DNA of 64,000 bases from PALSA-505 sp036267135 (GCA_036267135.1 DATAWQ010000082.1:1-64000); one strand, 5' to 3'. Positions 16,105 through 25,693 are shown, numbered from the stretch's first letter. Made by a program: numbers and translations. Notes: generated by a model from the sequence alone, not told the origin.

Positions 16105-19100
16105 ATGTCGGGGGCTGATGAGATACTTATGCATATGCAGCAGGACACGTGCGGACGGCTGGTCGGCCGCGCCAGCGAACTTGCCCGGCTGCTCGCCCTA
16201 CTGGACTCCGTGGCGGCGGGCGAAGCCGCGGTCGCGCTGGTCAGCGGGGACGCCGGGGTAGGCAAAACCAGGCTGGTGACCGAGCTGACGGGGCGGGCCC
16301 GGGATCGTGGTTTCACCGTGCTGGCCGGGCGCTGCGCCGAGCTGGGCGACAGCGTTCCTTACCTGCCGCTGGCCGACGCTCTGCGCAGCGTGGCGGGGGA
16401 AGAGGCGGCCACCGTGGCCGGGCTGGTCGCGGACCGGCCCGTGCTCGGCCGTCTGCTGCCCGACCACGGTCTGGGCATTCTCGACCGGGCGGATGGCCGC
16501 GAACTGGCCCGTCAGCAGCTCTTCGGGGCCGTGCTGGGGCTGCTCAGCGAGCTGGCGGAGGCGAGCCCGGTGCTGCTGGTCCTCGAGGACCTGCACTGGG
16601 CCGACCGGTCCACCCGGGATCTGGTGACGTTCCTGTCCCGGGTGCTGCACCGGGAACGGGTGGCCGTCCTGGGCAGCTACCGGACCGACGACCTGCACCG
16701 CAGGCACCCGCTGCGGCCGGTGGTGGCCGAACTGCTGCGGCTGCCCAACGTGACGCCGGTCGATCTGGGCCCGCTGGAGCCGGCCGCACTGGCCGAGCAC
16801 CTCGGCACGCTCGTCGAGCTGAGCCGGCGGCGCACACTGGACGCCCCCGAGCTGATCACGATCCTGGAGCGGGCGGAGGGCAACGCCTACTACGCGGAGG
16901 AGCTGCTGGCCGCCTCGGGTGGCGGCGAGGAGCTGCCGGCCAGCCTGGCCGCGCTGCTCATGACCCGGGTGGAGGAGCTGTCGGCCACCGCGCAGCAGGC
17001 GCTGCGGGCGGCGGCGGTCGGCGGCCGCCGGGTGGACGACGACCTGGCTATGGCCGCGTCGGGGCTGTCGGCTCTGGAGTACGAGGAGGCCATCCGCGAG
17101 TCGGTCGCGCACCAGTTGCTCGCCCCGGACGGGCACGAGGGTTTCACGTTCCGGCACGCGCTGCTGCGGGAGGCGATCTACGCCGACCTGCTCCCCGGCG
17201 AGCGCACCAGGCTGCACGGCACACTGGCGGCCCTGCTGGCCGACGAGCAACGGCTGGACACAGTGCCGGGCTCGGCCGCCGAGCTGGCCCACCACAGCCT
17301 GGCCAGTCACGACATCGCCGGTGCCTTCGCCGCGTCCGTCCGGGCGGGCAAGGAGGCGGAGCGGCTGGCTGCCCCGGCCGAGGCGCACCGGCACTACGAT
17401 CAAGCGCTGGCCCTGTGGGACCGGGTGGGCGAGCCGGAGAAGCTGGCCGGCGTGAACCGGGCGAGACTCGCGCTGAAATCCGCGAGCAACGCCGCGGCCA
17501 GCGGTGATGTCCCCCGGGCCGTGCATCAGCTCCGGCGGGTGAGCGCGGTGCTCGACGAGACCTACGCGCCGGATCTGGTCTGCCGGATCCGGGAACGGCT
17601 CGCGTTCTACTTCGTCCAGGTCGAGTCGATCACCGAGGCGGCCGAGATGGCGCGCGCCGCCATCGACGCCATGCCGGACGCCCCGCCGACCTGGGAGCGC
17701 GCCCGGGCCATGGCCACCTACGCCAACGTGCTGCTGGCCACCGACGATGACCAGGCGCGGGACCAGGCCGAGTGCGCGCTCGAAGTGGCCAGGGCCGCCG
17801 ACGCGCCCTGGGTCGAGGCCGACGCACTGGTCTCCCTCGGGCTGGTCAGCGAGCGCAGCGGGCATCTGGAGGAGATGTTCGAGCAGCTCGCCGCCGCCCA
17901 CAAGCTGGCGGGCCAGGCCAAGGTGCTCGGGGTGGAGCTGCGGGCCGCGTTCCACCTGGCCAGGGCCAGGCTGGAGCGGGGCGACCTGACCGAGGCGTCG
18001 ATGATCGCCCACCAGGGCTTCAGCCGCGCCGAGCGTTCCGGCTTGGCTCTCGCCCCGTACGGCACCGACCTGCAGTACATGCACTACCTGGCGCACTACG
18101 GCGACGGGGACTGGGACCACGCGCAGGAGCTCGCCGACGGGTTCAGCGTCCGGGTCACCACCAACGCCGAGGCCGAGCTGTCCGCGATGGCCCTGTTCAT
18201 CGACGTGGCCAGGGGACACGACGCGGCGATCGCCGAACGCCGCCGCTGGCTGGAACCGCTGTGGCCGAGCGCCGAATTCGCCGAGTACACCTCGCGCGGC
18301 CTGCTGGCCGAGCACGCCCTCTGGCACGGCGACACCGACACGGCGCTGGCCGAGATCGGCGCGGCCCTCCAAGCCGAGGCCGACGAGTCCAAGGACTATG
18401 GCCCGCCGGTCATCCGGCTCGCCGCGATCGGGCTCTCCGCCCGAGCCGACCGGGCCCAGCGGGCTCGGGCCACCGGTGACCGGGCCGCCGAGCAGGCCGA
18501 GGTCGACGCGGGCAGCGAGCTGATCGAGGCGGCCCGCACCGGAGCCGCGCACAAGCGCAGGCCGCACGCGGTGCTGGGGCTCGAGGGCCGGGCCTGGCTG
18601 GCCCGGGCCGAGGCGGAGTGGCGCCGGGTCAACGGCGAAGGCACGCCCGAGGCCTGGCAGTCCGTCCTGGCCGCCTTCGACCACGGGTTCGTCTACGAGG
18701 CCGCACGGGCGCGCTGGCGGCTGGCCGAGGTGCTGGCCGAGACCGGGCAGCGGGAAGACGCGCAGCGTGAGTGGGACAGGGCCGTGGAAGTCGCTGACCG
18801 GCTGGGGGCGGCGCCGTTGCGGGCCGCGCTCGCCGACCTGGGCCGCCGGGCCCGGCTGGTGCACGGGCAGGCCGGGGGCGGGTCAGCCGGCCGGCCGGGC
18901 AAGCTGGCCGGCCTGACCAGCCGGGAGCGTGACGTGCTCCGGCTGATCCTGGCTGGCCGCAGTAACAGGGAGATCGGCGCCGAACTGTTCATCGCACCCA
19001 AGACGGCCAGTGTTCACGTGTCCAACATCCTGGCCAAACTGGGAGCGGCCAGCCGCACCGAGGCAGCCGCCATCGCCCACGGCGAGGGCCTGACCGCGAA

Positions 19101-19119
19101 CGTCGCCCTTCCCGGTTAG
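16105..19119 (+). CDS. Large LuxR-family ATP-binding regulator (LAL type)
   Basis: A 1004-residue transcription regulator. The N-terminal STAND-type ATPase has Walker A GDAGVGKTRLV (near residue 48) and Walker B VLLVLEDLHWAD (near 155). A long middle region of helical repeats resembles TPRs. The C-terminal LuxR helix-turn-helix is LTSRERDVLRLILAGRSNREIG ... KTASVHVSNILAKLGA, given by its key residues. Such proteins activate secondary-metabolism or catabolic operons after ligand or protein binding. ATG 16105 follows GGTGGG by 7 bases; in-frame ATGs at 16129 and 16135 are alternatives. No target can be named: the neighbours are an oppositely oriented protease operon upstream and an LLM oxidoreductase downstream on the other strand. 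Confidence 0.9.
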   Translation: MSGADEILMHMQQDTCGRLVGRASELARLLALLDSVAAGEAAVALVSGDAGVGKTRLVTELTGRARDRGFTVLAGRCAELGDSVPYLPLADALRSVAGEEAATVAGLVADRPVLGRLLPDHGLGILDRADGRELARQQLFGAVLGLLSELAEASPVLLVLEDLHWADRSTRDLVTFLSRVLHRERVAVLGSYRTDDLHRRHPLRPVVAELLRLPNVTPVDLGPLEPAALAEHLGTLVELSRRRTLDAPELITILERAEGNAYYAEELLAASGGGEELPASLAALLMTRVEELSATAQQALRAAAVGGRRVDDDLAMAASGLSALEYEEAIRESVAHQLLAPDGHEGFTFRHALLREAIYADLLPGERTRLHGTLAALLADEQRLDTVPGSAAELAHHSLASHDIAGAFAASVRAGKEAERLAAPAEAHRHYDQALALWDRVGEPEKLAGVNRARLALKSASNAAASGDVPRAVHQLRRVSAVLDETYAPDLVCRIRERLAFYFVQVESITEAAEMARAAIDAMPDAPPTWERARAMATYANVLLATDDDQARDQAECALEVARAADAPWVEADALVSLGLVSERSGHLEEMFEQLAAAHKLAGQAKVLGVELRAAFHLARARLERGDLTEASMIAHQGFSRAERSGLALAPYGTDLQYMHYLAHYGDGDWDHAQELADGFSVRVTTNAEAELSAMALFIDVARGHDAAIAERRRWLEPLWPSAEFAEYTSRGLLAEHALWHGDTDTALAEIGAALQAEADESKDYGPPVIRLAAIGLSARADRAQRARATGDRAAEQAEVDAGSELIEAARTGAAHKRRPHAVLGLEGRAWLARAEAEWRRVNGEGTPEAWQSVLAAFDHGFVYEAARARWRLAEVLAETGQREDAQREWDRAVEVADRLGAAPLRAALADLGRRARLVHGQAGGGSAGRPGKLAGLTSRERDVLRLILAGRSNREIGAELFIAPKTASVHVSNILAKLGAASRTEAAAIAHGEGLTANVALPG

Positions 19120-19139
19120 CCCGTCGGCTGGTTCGTCGG

Positions 19140-20057
19140 CTAGGCCGGCTTGAGCGCGTCCAGGATCTCGCTGGCGCGCTCGGTGGCGGCGGCCTCTTCG
19201 ACGGTGGGGGAGCCGATCAGCGGATCCCAGTTGAGGTCGTAGAAGACCTCGGTGACGCCCTGCTCGCCCAGCCAGGCGAGATCGGCGCGGATGTGCTCGA
19301 AGGAACCGGACAGCAGCAGCCGCTGGCCGTCCGGCCCGGTAGCCTCCTGCCCGGCCCGCACCACACCGCGGCAGATGATCCGCACCGCCGCCGGGTCGCG
19401 CCCGGCCGCCTCGGCCGCCGCCCGCACGGTCGCGATGCCCTCGCCGATCCGCGACAGGTCGGTGCGGCTGGAGGTCACCCAGCCCTCGGCGATCCTCCCG
19501 GCCCGCTCCAGCGCGGCCCGCGCCAGCCCGCCCAGCAGGACCGGCGGGCCACCCGGCTGGACCGGCTTGGGCTCGGCCCGGCCCGCCGGGACCGAGTAGA
19601 ACTCGCCGTGGAATTCGGTGACGCCCTCGGCCCACAGCGTGTGCAGCACGGCCACGTACTCGCTGGCGCGGGCCCCGCGCCGGGCCATGGACGCACCGGC
19701 CGCCTCGAACTCCTCGGGCATCCAGCCAACGCCGAGCCCCAGGTCGAACCGGCCCCCGGACAGGATGTCCAGCGTGACCGCCTGCTTGGCCAGCACGGTG
19801 GGGGAGACGAACGGCAGGTTCACAACGGCGACGCCGAGCCTGATCCGCGAGGTGCGGGCCGCCAGGTATCCGAGCGCCGCTACCGGGTCGAACACGCTCT
19901 GGTACACCGGGTCCATGCTGGAGCCCGCCGGGACGAGCAGCCGCTGGAATGCCCACAGCGAGTCGTAGCCGGCCTGCTCAGCCCTGGTCGCGAACGCGCC
20001 CAGGTTCTCCGGCGTCGCCCACGCACCCGAAACCGGTGCACCGAAACCGATCTTCAT
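19140..20057 (-). CDS. LLM-class F420- or FMN-dependent oxidoreductase
   Basis: A 305-residue luciferase-like monooxygenase-fold protein. It has the MKIGFGAPVSGAWATPE start, the SRIRLGVAVVNLPFVSPTVLAKQAVTLDILSGGR signature (key residues R-L-G-V, T-L-D-x-L-S-G-G-R) and GLGVGWMPEEF. Most actinobacterial members of this TIGR03619-like group are predicted to use F420, but the cofactor is not provable here. It converges with the LuxR regulator (21-bp gap) and diverges from the TIGR03083 gene, leaving a 119-bp promoter region. The substrate is unknown. Confidence 0.88.
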   Translation of the reverse strand: MKIGFGAPVSGAWATPENLGAFATRAEQAGYDSLWAFQRLLVPAGSSMDPVYQSVFDPVAALGYLAARTSRIRLGVAVVNLPFVSPTVLAKQAVTLDILSGGRFDLGLGVGWMPEEFEAAGASMARRGARASEYVAVLHTLWAEGVTEFHGEFYSVPAGRAEPKPVQPGGPPVLLGGLARAALERAGRIAEGWVTSSRTDLSRIGEGIATVRAAAEAAGRDPAAVRIICRGVVRAGQEATGPDGQRLLLSGSFEHIRADLAWLGEQGVTEVFYDLNWDPLIGSPTVEEAAATERASEILDALKPA

Positions 20058-20176
20058 GCCCCCAGCCTAGAGGGCGGCGGGCCGGCGTTCAGAGGCCGGT
20101 CGCGGGGCCCCGCTGGGCATCGGCTAATCTGCGGGCGACGCGGGGTGGGCCCGCTCCAGGTTCGAGGAGGTACCCG

Positions 20177-20974
20177 ATGCCGTCCAGCGCCCGGACGTGG
20201 ATCGCCGCCCTGCGGGGCTCGCAGCAGAGGCTGGCGGCGCTGGCCGGCCCGCTCAGCCCGGAGCAGTTGCGCGGGCAGTCCTACGACACCGACTGGACGG
20301 TGGCCCAGGTGCTGTCGCACATCGGCAGCCAGGCCGAGATCGCCCAGGCGAGCCTGACCGCCGTGCTGAGCGGCGCCGAGCTGCCCGACATGGACGACTT
20401 CAAGAAGATCTGGGCCGTGTGGGACGCCAGGGATCCGGACGAGCAGGCGGCCCAGTGCCTGATCCAGGACGCCCGGCACCTCGACCAGCTCGAGCAGCTC
20501 ACCGACGAGCAACTCGACGGGATTCGCGCCTTGCTCTTCGGCCAGGAGTTCGACGCTGTCGGGCTGGTCTGGCTGCGCCTCGGTGAGCACGCGCTGCACT
20601 CCTGGGACGTGGCCGTCACCCTGGACCAGGGCGCGACGGTCGCCCCGGACGCCGTGGCCCTGCTGGTGGACCGTGTCTCGTTCGTGGCCCAGTGGGCGGG
20701 CAAGGCATCGGGGGAGCCATTCGGCGCCGGCATCGCGACTACCGGCCCGGAGCGGCAGTTCCGGCTCGACGTGACGGACTCGGTGTCGCTGGCGGAGGCC
20801 GGGCCCGGTGAAGAGGGCGAAGACGGCGCCGGGGCCGCCCGGTTCCAGATGCCCGCCGAGGCGCTGCTTCGGCTCGTCTACGGGCGGCTCGACCCGGCGC
20901 ACACGCCGCCGGTGACGGTGGCAGCGGGCGACGTGGGGCTGGATCGGCTGCGCCAGGTCTTCCCCGGCTTCTGA
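20177..20974 (+). CDS. TIGR03083 maleylpyruvate isomerase-like protein
   Basis: A 265-residue member of the actinobacterial mycothiol-dependent DinB/MDMPI-type family. The N-terminal helical bundle has the metal-ligand pattern DTDWTVAQVLSHIGSQ (His near residue 49), and later GEHALHSWDVAVTL supplies the H-x3-D type ligands. The C-terminal part is a smaller alpha/beta domain (about 180-265). Such proteins may use mycothiol for isomerisation or detoxification; the reaction here is unknown. ATG 20177 is preceded by GAGGAGG. The next gene begins 5 bases after its stop, so the two form an operon. Confidence 0.88.
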   Translation: MPSSARTWIAALRGSQQRLAALAGPLSPEQLRGQSYDTDWTVAQVLSHIGSQAEIAQASLTAVLSGAELPDMDDFKKIWAVWDARDPDEQAAQCLIQDARHLDQLEQLTDEQLDGIRALLFGQEFDAVGLVWLRLGEHALHSWDVAVTLDQGATVAPDAVALLVDRVSFVAQWAGKASGEPFGAGIATTGPERQFRLDVTDSVSLAEAGPGEEGEDGAGAARFQMPAEALLRLVYGRLDPAHTPPVTVAAGDVGLDRLRQVFPGF

Positions 20975-20979
20975 GTCCG

Positions 20980-21477
20980 GTGCCTGAGCTGCGGCGCCTG
21001 CGCGCCGAGGATGCCCCGGCCGTCCTGTCCTTCGAACTGGCGAACCGCGCCTACTTCACGGGCTTCATCTCCGACCGTGGCGATGAGTACTTCCACCAGT
21101 TCGCGAAGCGGCACGACGCCGCGCTGGCCGATCAGGAGGCCGGAATCTGCGCCTTCTACGTGTTCGTCGGCGAGGACGAGTCGGTACTCGGCCGGTTCAA
21201 CCTGTACGACATCGAGGACGGCACGGCCGTGGTGGGCTACCGGGTCGCGCAGCAGGCCGCCGGCCGCGGCGTGGCGACCGCGGCCCTGCGGGACCTGTGC
21301 GAGCTGGCGGTGTCACAGCACCGCCTGCACACGCTCAAGGCAGCGACCAACTGTGAGAACGTCGCGTCCCAGAAGGTGCTGACCAAGGCCGGGTTCGCCC
21401 CGGTCGGCCCGGCCGACCCGGCCGATATCGGTGGCCGGCCCGGCACCTGGTACCAGCGCGACCTGGCCCCCGGCTGA
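20980..21477 (+). CDS. GNAT family N-acetyltransferase
   Basis: A 165-residue acetyl-CoA-dependent transferase of the RimJ/RimL-like type. The acyl-CoA pyrophosphate loop is QQAAGRGVATAALRDLC (Q/R-x-x-G-x-G/A near residue 88). The later NCENVASQKVLTKAGF is the typical RimJ/RimL helix. The substrate may be a protein N-terminus or a small amine; it cannot be determined. The GTG start 5 bases after the previous stop shows tight coupling with the TIGR03083 gene. It converges with the D-amino-acid-oxidase-like gene (15-bp gap). Confidence 0.9.
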   Translation: MPELRRLRAEDAPAVLSFELANRAYFTGFISDRGDEYFHQFAKRHDAALADQEAGICAFYVFVGEDESVLGRFNLYDIEDGTAVVGYRVAQQAAGRGVATAALRDLCELAVSQHRLHTLKAATNCENVASQKVLTKAGFAPVGPADPADIGGRPGTWYQRDLAPG

Positions 21478-21492
21478 CCCTGGGAGCTGGCG

Positions 21493-22455
21493 TCAGCGGT
21501 CGCCGATGACCCGTGCGGTGATCTCGCGGGCGCAGCCCCAGGACAGGGTGACCCCCGCGCCGCCGTGGCCGTAGTTGTGCAGCAGCAGCCCGCCGCCGGT
21601 CCGCTCGGCCTCCAGCCGTACCGTGGGCCGGACCGGGCGCAGGCCGACGCGCTCGGCCAGTATTTCGGCGCCGGCCAGGCGGGGTTCGAGCGCGGCGCAC
21701 CGGGCCAGGATCCGCCGCGAGGTTTCCCGGTCGGGTTCGAGGCTCCAGTTCCCATGTTGCTCCGTGCCGCCGATGACCACGGTGTCCCCGTGCGGGAACA
21801 TGTAGCTGAACTCGGTGCCGTCCTCGGTGGGCGCGACCAGAAAGTCGGTGAGGCCGGGGTTGGCCACGACCACGGCCTGCCCTCTGACCGGCTGGACCTC
21901 AGGGTCGGGCACCAGGTCGTGGGCGCCGGCGCCCGGGCAGTTGACGACCACCGGGGCGGCCTGCGCCGCCTGCGCCAGCGAATCCACCGTGCCGACCTGC
22001 ACCTGTCCGCCACCGCCGGTGAAGCGGTCCAGCAGATAGCCGAGGTAGACCGGCATGCCGATCACCGGGGCCTGGAACTGCCAGCCGGTGGCCAGCCCGC
22101 CGGGCAGTTCGGCGTGCTCGCAGAGCCGGAAACCCGGCAGGCCGGTCATCCAGGCGGGCGGTGCCGCGGGCGTGCGCACCGCCTCGATGCCGCGCGCCAG
22201 GTGCACGCCGGTGCCCGGCTGCCCGGCCAGTTCGAGCAGCGTGTCCATGGTGTCCGCGCCCCACCGGGTCACCCGCTCGCTCTGCTCGACCAGGTGCGGT
22301 CCCCAGACGGCGCCGGCCGCCACCGACGTGGTGTCCGGTGGCAGGCGTGCCGCGCGGATCGTGACGTCAAGCCCGGCCTCGGCCAGGCAGATCGCGGTGG
22401 TGAGGCCGCACACACCGGCCCCGATCACCAGCACTGCGGGTTGGTGGCCGCTCAT
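21493..22455 (-). CDS. D-amino-acid oxidase-type FAD enzyme
   Basis: A 320-residue flavoprotein with the N-terminal VLVIGAGVCGLTTAICLAEAG fold. It continues SVAAGAVWGPH (FAD/substrate region), VVVNCPGAGAHDL and PVRGQAVVV. The C-terminal signature LLHNYGHGGAGVTLSWGCA matches the DAAO family (expected H-x-Y/N-G-H-G-x-x-G). It probably oxidises a D-amino acid or a related amine to the keto acid with release of peroxide and ammonia. No PTS-type tail is seen, as expected in bacteria. It diverges from the membrane protein at 22545. Confidence 0.9.
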   Translation of the reverse strand: MSGHQPAVLVIGAGVCGLTTAICLAEAGLDVTIRAARLPPDTTSVAAGAVWGPHLVEQSERVTRWGADTMDTLLELAGQPGTGVHLARGIEAVRTPAAPPAWMTGLPGFRLCEHAELPGGLATGWQFQAPVIGMPVYLGYLLDRFTGGGGQVQVGTVDSLAQAAQAAPVVVNCPGAGAHDLVPDPEVQPVRGQAVVVANPGLTDFLVAPTEDGTEFSYMFPHGDTVVIGGTEQHGNWSLEPDRETSRRILARCAALEPRLAGAEILAERVGLRPVRPTVRLEAERTGGGLLLHNYGHGGAGVTLSWGCAREITARVIGDR

Positions 22456-22544
22456 CGGGGCACGGTATCAAGCCGGTCTGCCCAGGAATATCGGCCGGTA
22501 GCGTTGTTGTCGACCTAAAGTCCGGCTGGCGGCGAAAGGAAGAG

Positions 22545-23345
22545 ATGAGCGGCAGCGGGGAGCGGCGCATCGACGTCACCGGCCTGCAGGTCCTGGCCAG
22601 CGTCCTGGCGACGGTCACGGGTGCCGTCGCGGCCTCCTACCTGGGGGTGGCGGGGACCCTCATCGGCGCTGCCGTGATGAGCGTGGCGAGCACCTTCGGC
22701 AGCGCGACCTACAAGCACTACCTGGGCCGGACCGCGGGCCGCCTGAAGGAGGTCGCCCCCGTCATCGCGGCCCAGCGGGCGGCGGAGCGGATGTCCACTG
22801 GCACGCGGACCAGGCCCGATCACACCCGGCCCGATCACACCCGGGCCGATGGCGCGGCGGGAGAGACCGTGTCCACGCCACAGGCCAGCCAGGATGACGG
22901 CGAGGACGGCGGTCGCGATGACCGGCGGGCCGCGGGCCGCGACTGGGTCAGATGGCTGCGCGGGCGGCCGGCCTGGCTGGCCGTCACCGTGGCCTGCCTG
23001 GGGGTCTTTGTCGGGGTGGTCGGCGGCATCACCGCGTTCGAGGCGGCGGCCGGCAAACCACTGGACAACGTGGTCTGGCATCACAAGGGGACGGGCACCA
23101 GCGTGGGCGGCCTGGTCGGGGGACAGTCAACGCACCCCGCCGCGCCCGCCACCCACCGCGTCGTGGTCCCGCACCCGACCTCGTCGTCGCCCAGCCCGAG
23201 CACCTCGCCGACCGGTTCGGCCAGCCCTTCGCCGACGCCATCCTCCAGCTCACCGTCGCCGACCAGCAGTTCCAGCCCGTCGCCGACATCCACCACACCC
23301 AGTGCCACCCCCAGCAGCGGTTCGACCAAGAAGGCGTCGTCCTGA
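22545..23345 (+). CDS. Membrane protein with Ser/Thr/Pro-rich tail
   Basis: A 266-residue protein of unknown function. An N-terminal segment rich in small residues (GLQVLASVLATVTGAVAASYLGVAGTLIGAAVMSVAS, key feature a long Gly/Ala hydrophobic stretch) comes first. A charged linker with a TRPDH repeat (15-bp DNA repeats at 22812-22850) follows. A clear membrane segment lies at about 144-165 (AWLAVTVACLGVFVGVVGG), and the C-terminal 70 residues are a repetitive S/P/T tail ending STKKASS. The tail is probably outside the membrane and could be O-mannosylated. It lies upstream of the phospholipase C gene (128-bp gap); a functional link is not shown. Confidence 0.7.
   Translation: MSGSGERRIDVTGLQVLASVLATVTGAVAASYLGVAGTLIGAAVMSVASTFGSATYKHYLGRTAGRLKEVAPVIAAQRAAERMSTGTRTRPDHTRPDHTRADGAAGETVSTPQASQDDGEDGGRDDRRAAGRDWVRWLRGRPAWLAVTVACLGVFVGVVGGITAFEAAAGKPLDNVVWHHKGTGTSVGGLVGGQSTHPAAPATHRVVVPHPTSSSPSPSTSPTGSASPSPTPSSSSPSPTSSSSPSPTSTTPSATPSSGSTKKASS
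22812..22850. repeat. 15-bp imperfect tandem repeat
   Basis: About 2.5 copies of a CGGCCCGATCACACC-like unit encode repeated Thr-Arg-Pro-Asp-His in the linker of the membrane protein. The period is in frame. Confidence 0.8.
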
Positions 23346-23472
23346 CGGGTATTCGCCGGGTTGTCAGGATCTCGTTGCCTGCCGCTCGGCGCTGGTAAAG
23401 ACTTTCCGCGTACTCTCTTGGCGCTTCTCAGTAAGCACGCCCACCAGGGCTGGCCTGAATCAGGAGGTAGCG

Positions 23473-25116
23473 GTGACCGAGGACAACACGCAGCAGAACG
23501 CGGGACCTGGCGACACCGGCCAGGACGCCGAGGCGGGGGCGCCGGGGCAGGACCCGACCAGGCGGGCGTTCGTGCTCGGCGGAGCGGCTCTCGGTGCCGC
23601 CGGTGTGGTGGCGGGACGCCGGGGCAGCAAGCTGACCAGCCAGCAGGCCCGGCTCATCGAGACCGCGGCCAGCGTGCGGCCCACCACCAAGCCGACGCTG
23701 AACGACATCGAGCACGTGGTCATCCTGATGCAGGAGAACCGCTCCTTCGACCACTACTTCGGGACGCTGTCGGGAGTGCGCGGCTTCTCCGACCCCAGCG
23801 TCCTCACCCAGACCGTGAACGGCAAGACCTACCCGATCTGGGATCAGTTCGGTTACAAGCCCGGCACCGGGGTGGACGCGAACGGCTTCATGCAGCCGTT
23901 CCACCTGTTCAGCGACCCTCCGCTGAAGGACGGCGAGACCACCAACGACATCACCCACTCCTGGGGCCCGCAGCACCAGAGCTGGAACAACGGCGCGATG
24001 GACAGCTTCATGACCGCGCACCTGGCCGGTGACGGGGACGCCAACGGCCCGGTGACGATGGGCCACTTCACCAAGTCCGAGCTGGCCTTCTACTTCGCGC
24101 TGGCCGACGCCTTCACCATCTGTGACGGCTACCACTGCTCGGTGCTCGGCCCCACCGACCCGAACCGGCTGATGTCGCTGTCGGCTTCCATCGACCCGAA
24201 CGGCACCGGCGGAGGTCCCGTGGTCGAGACGTTCTCCGACCGGGTCTCCGAGTACAACACGCTGACCTGGGAGACGATGCCGGAGGCGCTGCTGAAGGCT
24301 GGAGTGAGCTGGAAGGTCTACAACGACCCGCTCGGCCTGATCGGGCTCAGCCCGCTGCCGTACTTCAAGGCCTACAACGACCCGCTGTCGGTCACCGGCC
24401 TGGAACTGATCGCCAAGGCGCTCACGCCGGTCTACCCGGCGACGTTCGCCGCCGACGTGGCCGCGGGCAGCCTGCCCTCGGTGTCCTGGATCACCTCGCC
24501 GCTGGCCGAGTGCGAGCACCCGGCCGCGCCGCCCGAGTTCGGCGAGTACCTGGTCCAGCAGGTCCTCACCACCCTGGTCGCCAACCCGGACGTGTGGGCG
24601 AAGACGGTCCTATTCGTCGTCTACGACGAGAACGGCGGCTTCTTCGACCACGTGCCCCCGGTCACGGCGCCGGCCGGCACCGCGGATGAGTACCTCACCG
24701 TGCTCCCGGCGGCGGCCGACGGCATCGCCGGGCCCATCGGCCTCGGGTTCCGCACCCCGTGCCTGGTCGTCTCCCCGTTCAGCCGGGGCGGCTACCTGTG
24801 CTCGGACACGTTCGACCACACCTCGCTGCTGCGCTTCATCGAGACCAGGTTCGGCGTCACGGTGCCCAACCTGTCCACCTGGCGGCGTGGCGTCACCGGC
24901 GACATGACCACCGCACTCGACCTGGTCCACCCGCCGAACACCACCGTGCCCAAGCTGCCCACAACCTCGATCTACGGCGACCTGAAGGTGATCGAGCAGG
25001 CGGTGCTCAACGCGCTGGCCGGGACCGAGGACGTCGGCATCCCGTACCCCCTGCCGAAGAAGAACTCCATGCCGGTCCAGATGAAGACGCCAAAGCGCCC
25101 GCCAGTGCCTTCTTGA
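23473..25116 (+). CDS. Tat-exported phospholipase C-type phosphoesterase
   Basis: A 547-residue phosphoesterase of the non-hemolytic phospholipase C / alkaline phosphatase superfamily. The N-terminus carries a twin-arginine motif in TRRAFVLGGAALGAAGVV (about residues 29-46), indicating folded export. The catalytic entry motif EHVVILMQENRSFDHYFG follows at about residues 77-94. The later VYDENGGFFDHVPP and TFDHTSLLRFIETRFG provide the metal-binding Asp/His residues. It likely cleaves phospholipid headgroups or other phosphodiesters outside the cell and may help phosphate scavenging. GTG 23473 has AGGAGG 5-10 bases upstream. A strong inverted-repeat terminator lies after the stop. Confidence 0.9.
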   Translation: MTEDNTQQNAGPGDTGQDAEAGAPGQDPTRRAFVLGGAALGAAGVVAGRRGSKLTSQQARLIETAASVRPTTKPTLNDIEHVVILMQENRSFDHYFGTLSGVRGFSDPSVLTQTVNGKTYPIWDQFGYKPGTGVDANGFMQPFHLFSDPPLKDGETTNDITHSWGPQHQSWNNGAMDSFMTAHLAGDGDANGPVTMGHFTKSELAFYFALADAFTICDGYHCSVLGPTDPNRLMSLSASIDPNGTGGGPVVETFSDRVSEYNTLTWETMPEALLKAGVSWKVYNDPLGLIGLSPLPYFKAYNDPLSVTGLELIAKALTPVYPATFAADVAAGSLPSVSWITSPLAECEHPAAPPEFGEYLVQQVLTTLVANPDVWAKTVLFVVYDENGGFFDHVPPVTAPAGTADEYLTVLPAAADGIAGPIGLGFRTPCLVVSPFSRGGYLCSDTFDHTSLLRFIETRFGVTVPNLSTWRRGVTGDMTTALDLVHPPNTTVPKLPTTSIYGDLKVIEQAVLNALAGTEDVGIPYPLPKKNSMPVQMKTPKRPPVPS

Positions 25117-25160
25117 CCGATTGGCTTAATGAACGGTGGCCACCTCGACGTGGCCCGCAC

Positions 25161-25199
25161 GCCTGGAGCCGCGGGCCACAACGGCCGGCGGCTCCAGGC
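25161..25199. terminator. Bidirectional intrinsic-type terminator
   Basis: GCCTGGAGCCGC (25161-25172) pairs perfectly with GCGGCTCCAGGC (25188-25199) across a 15-base loop, between the convergent phospholipase and VOC genes. There is no U-tract, which is usual in actinobacteria. Confidence 0.85.
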
Positions 25200-25226
25200 G
25201 GCGCGAAGCGTGCGCAGGCGCCCGGG

Positions 25227-25598
25227 TCAGCTGTCCTGCTTGACGCAGAGGCAGAACGGGTGCCCGTCGGGGTCGGTCAGCACCCGCCACCGGTCACCGC
25301 CCGGCTGGAACTCGGGCTTGGCCGCCCCGGCGTCCAGGCAGGCCTGCTCACCCTTGTCCAGGTCTTCGACGTAGAAGTCGAGGTGGAACTGCTTGGGCGT
25401 GGCCGGATCCGGCCACGCGGGCCTGGCGTAGTCGTCGATGCGGCCGAAGCCGACGGAGGTCGGACCCTCGGTGATCATCGCGTAGTTGTCGTCGCTGTAG
25501 GCGATCTCCCAGCCCAGGATCTGGTGGTAGAACTCGGCTAGCGCACGCGGGTTGCCGCAGTCGATATTGACCATGGCGAGGGCTGCGACAGTGCTCAT
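25227..25598 (-). CDS. VOC family (glyoxalase-fold) protein
   Basis: A 123-residue vicinal-oxygen-chelate protein with two beta-alpha-beta-beta-beta modules. The first has VNIDCGNPRALAEFYHQILGWE and the second FHLDFYVEDLDKGEQACLDAGA ... VLTDPDGHPFCLC, given by key residues. The Gly-His pair in TDPDGHPFC is the usual metal-side motif. It could be a small-molecule binding, resistance or isomerase protein; nothing in the neighbourhood decides. ATG 25598 is the family-like start (MSTVAALAMVNID); an upstream extension to 25634 is possible but not conserved. It converges with the phospholipase gene across the terminator. Confidence 0.88.
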   Translation of the reverse strand: MSTVAALAMVNIDCGNPRALAEFYHQILGWEIAYSDDNYAMITEGPTSVGFGRIDDYARPAWPDPATPKQFHLDFYVEDLDKGEQACLDAGAAKPEFQPGGDRWRVLTDPDGHPFCLCVKQDS

Positions 25599-25693
25599 CG
25601 TCGGCTCATCCTCTCGTTGACTCATCCGATGCACTGGATGCTAGTTCGAATCACCCGATGTGGTCTTGAAGAAACGCGACACCAGGCGCGAGC

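Noticed and set aside
16198..18864. 888-codon minus-strand open frame over the LuxR regulator
   Set aside because: No recognised domain and typical antisense composition; the plus strand has Walker and LuxR motifs.
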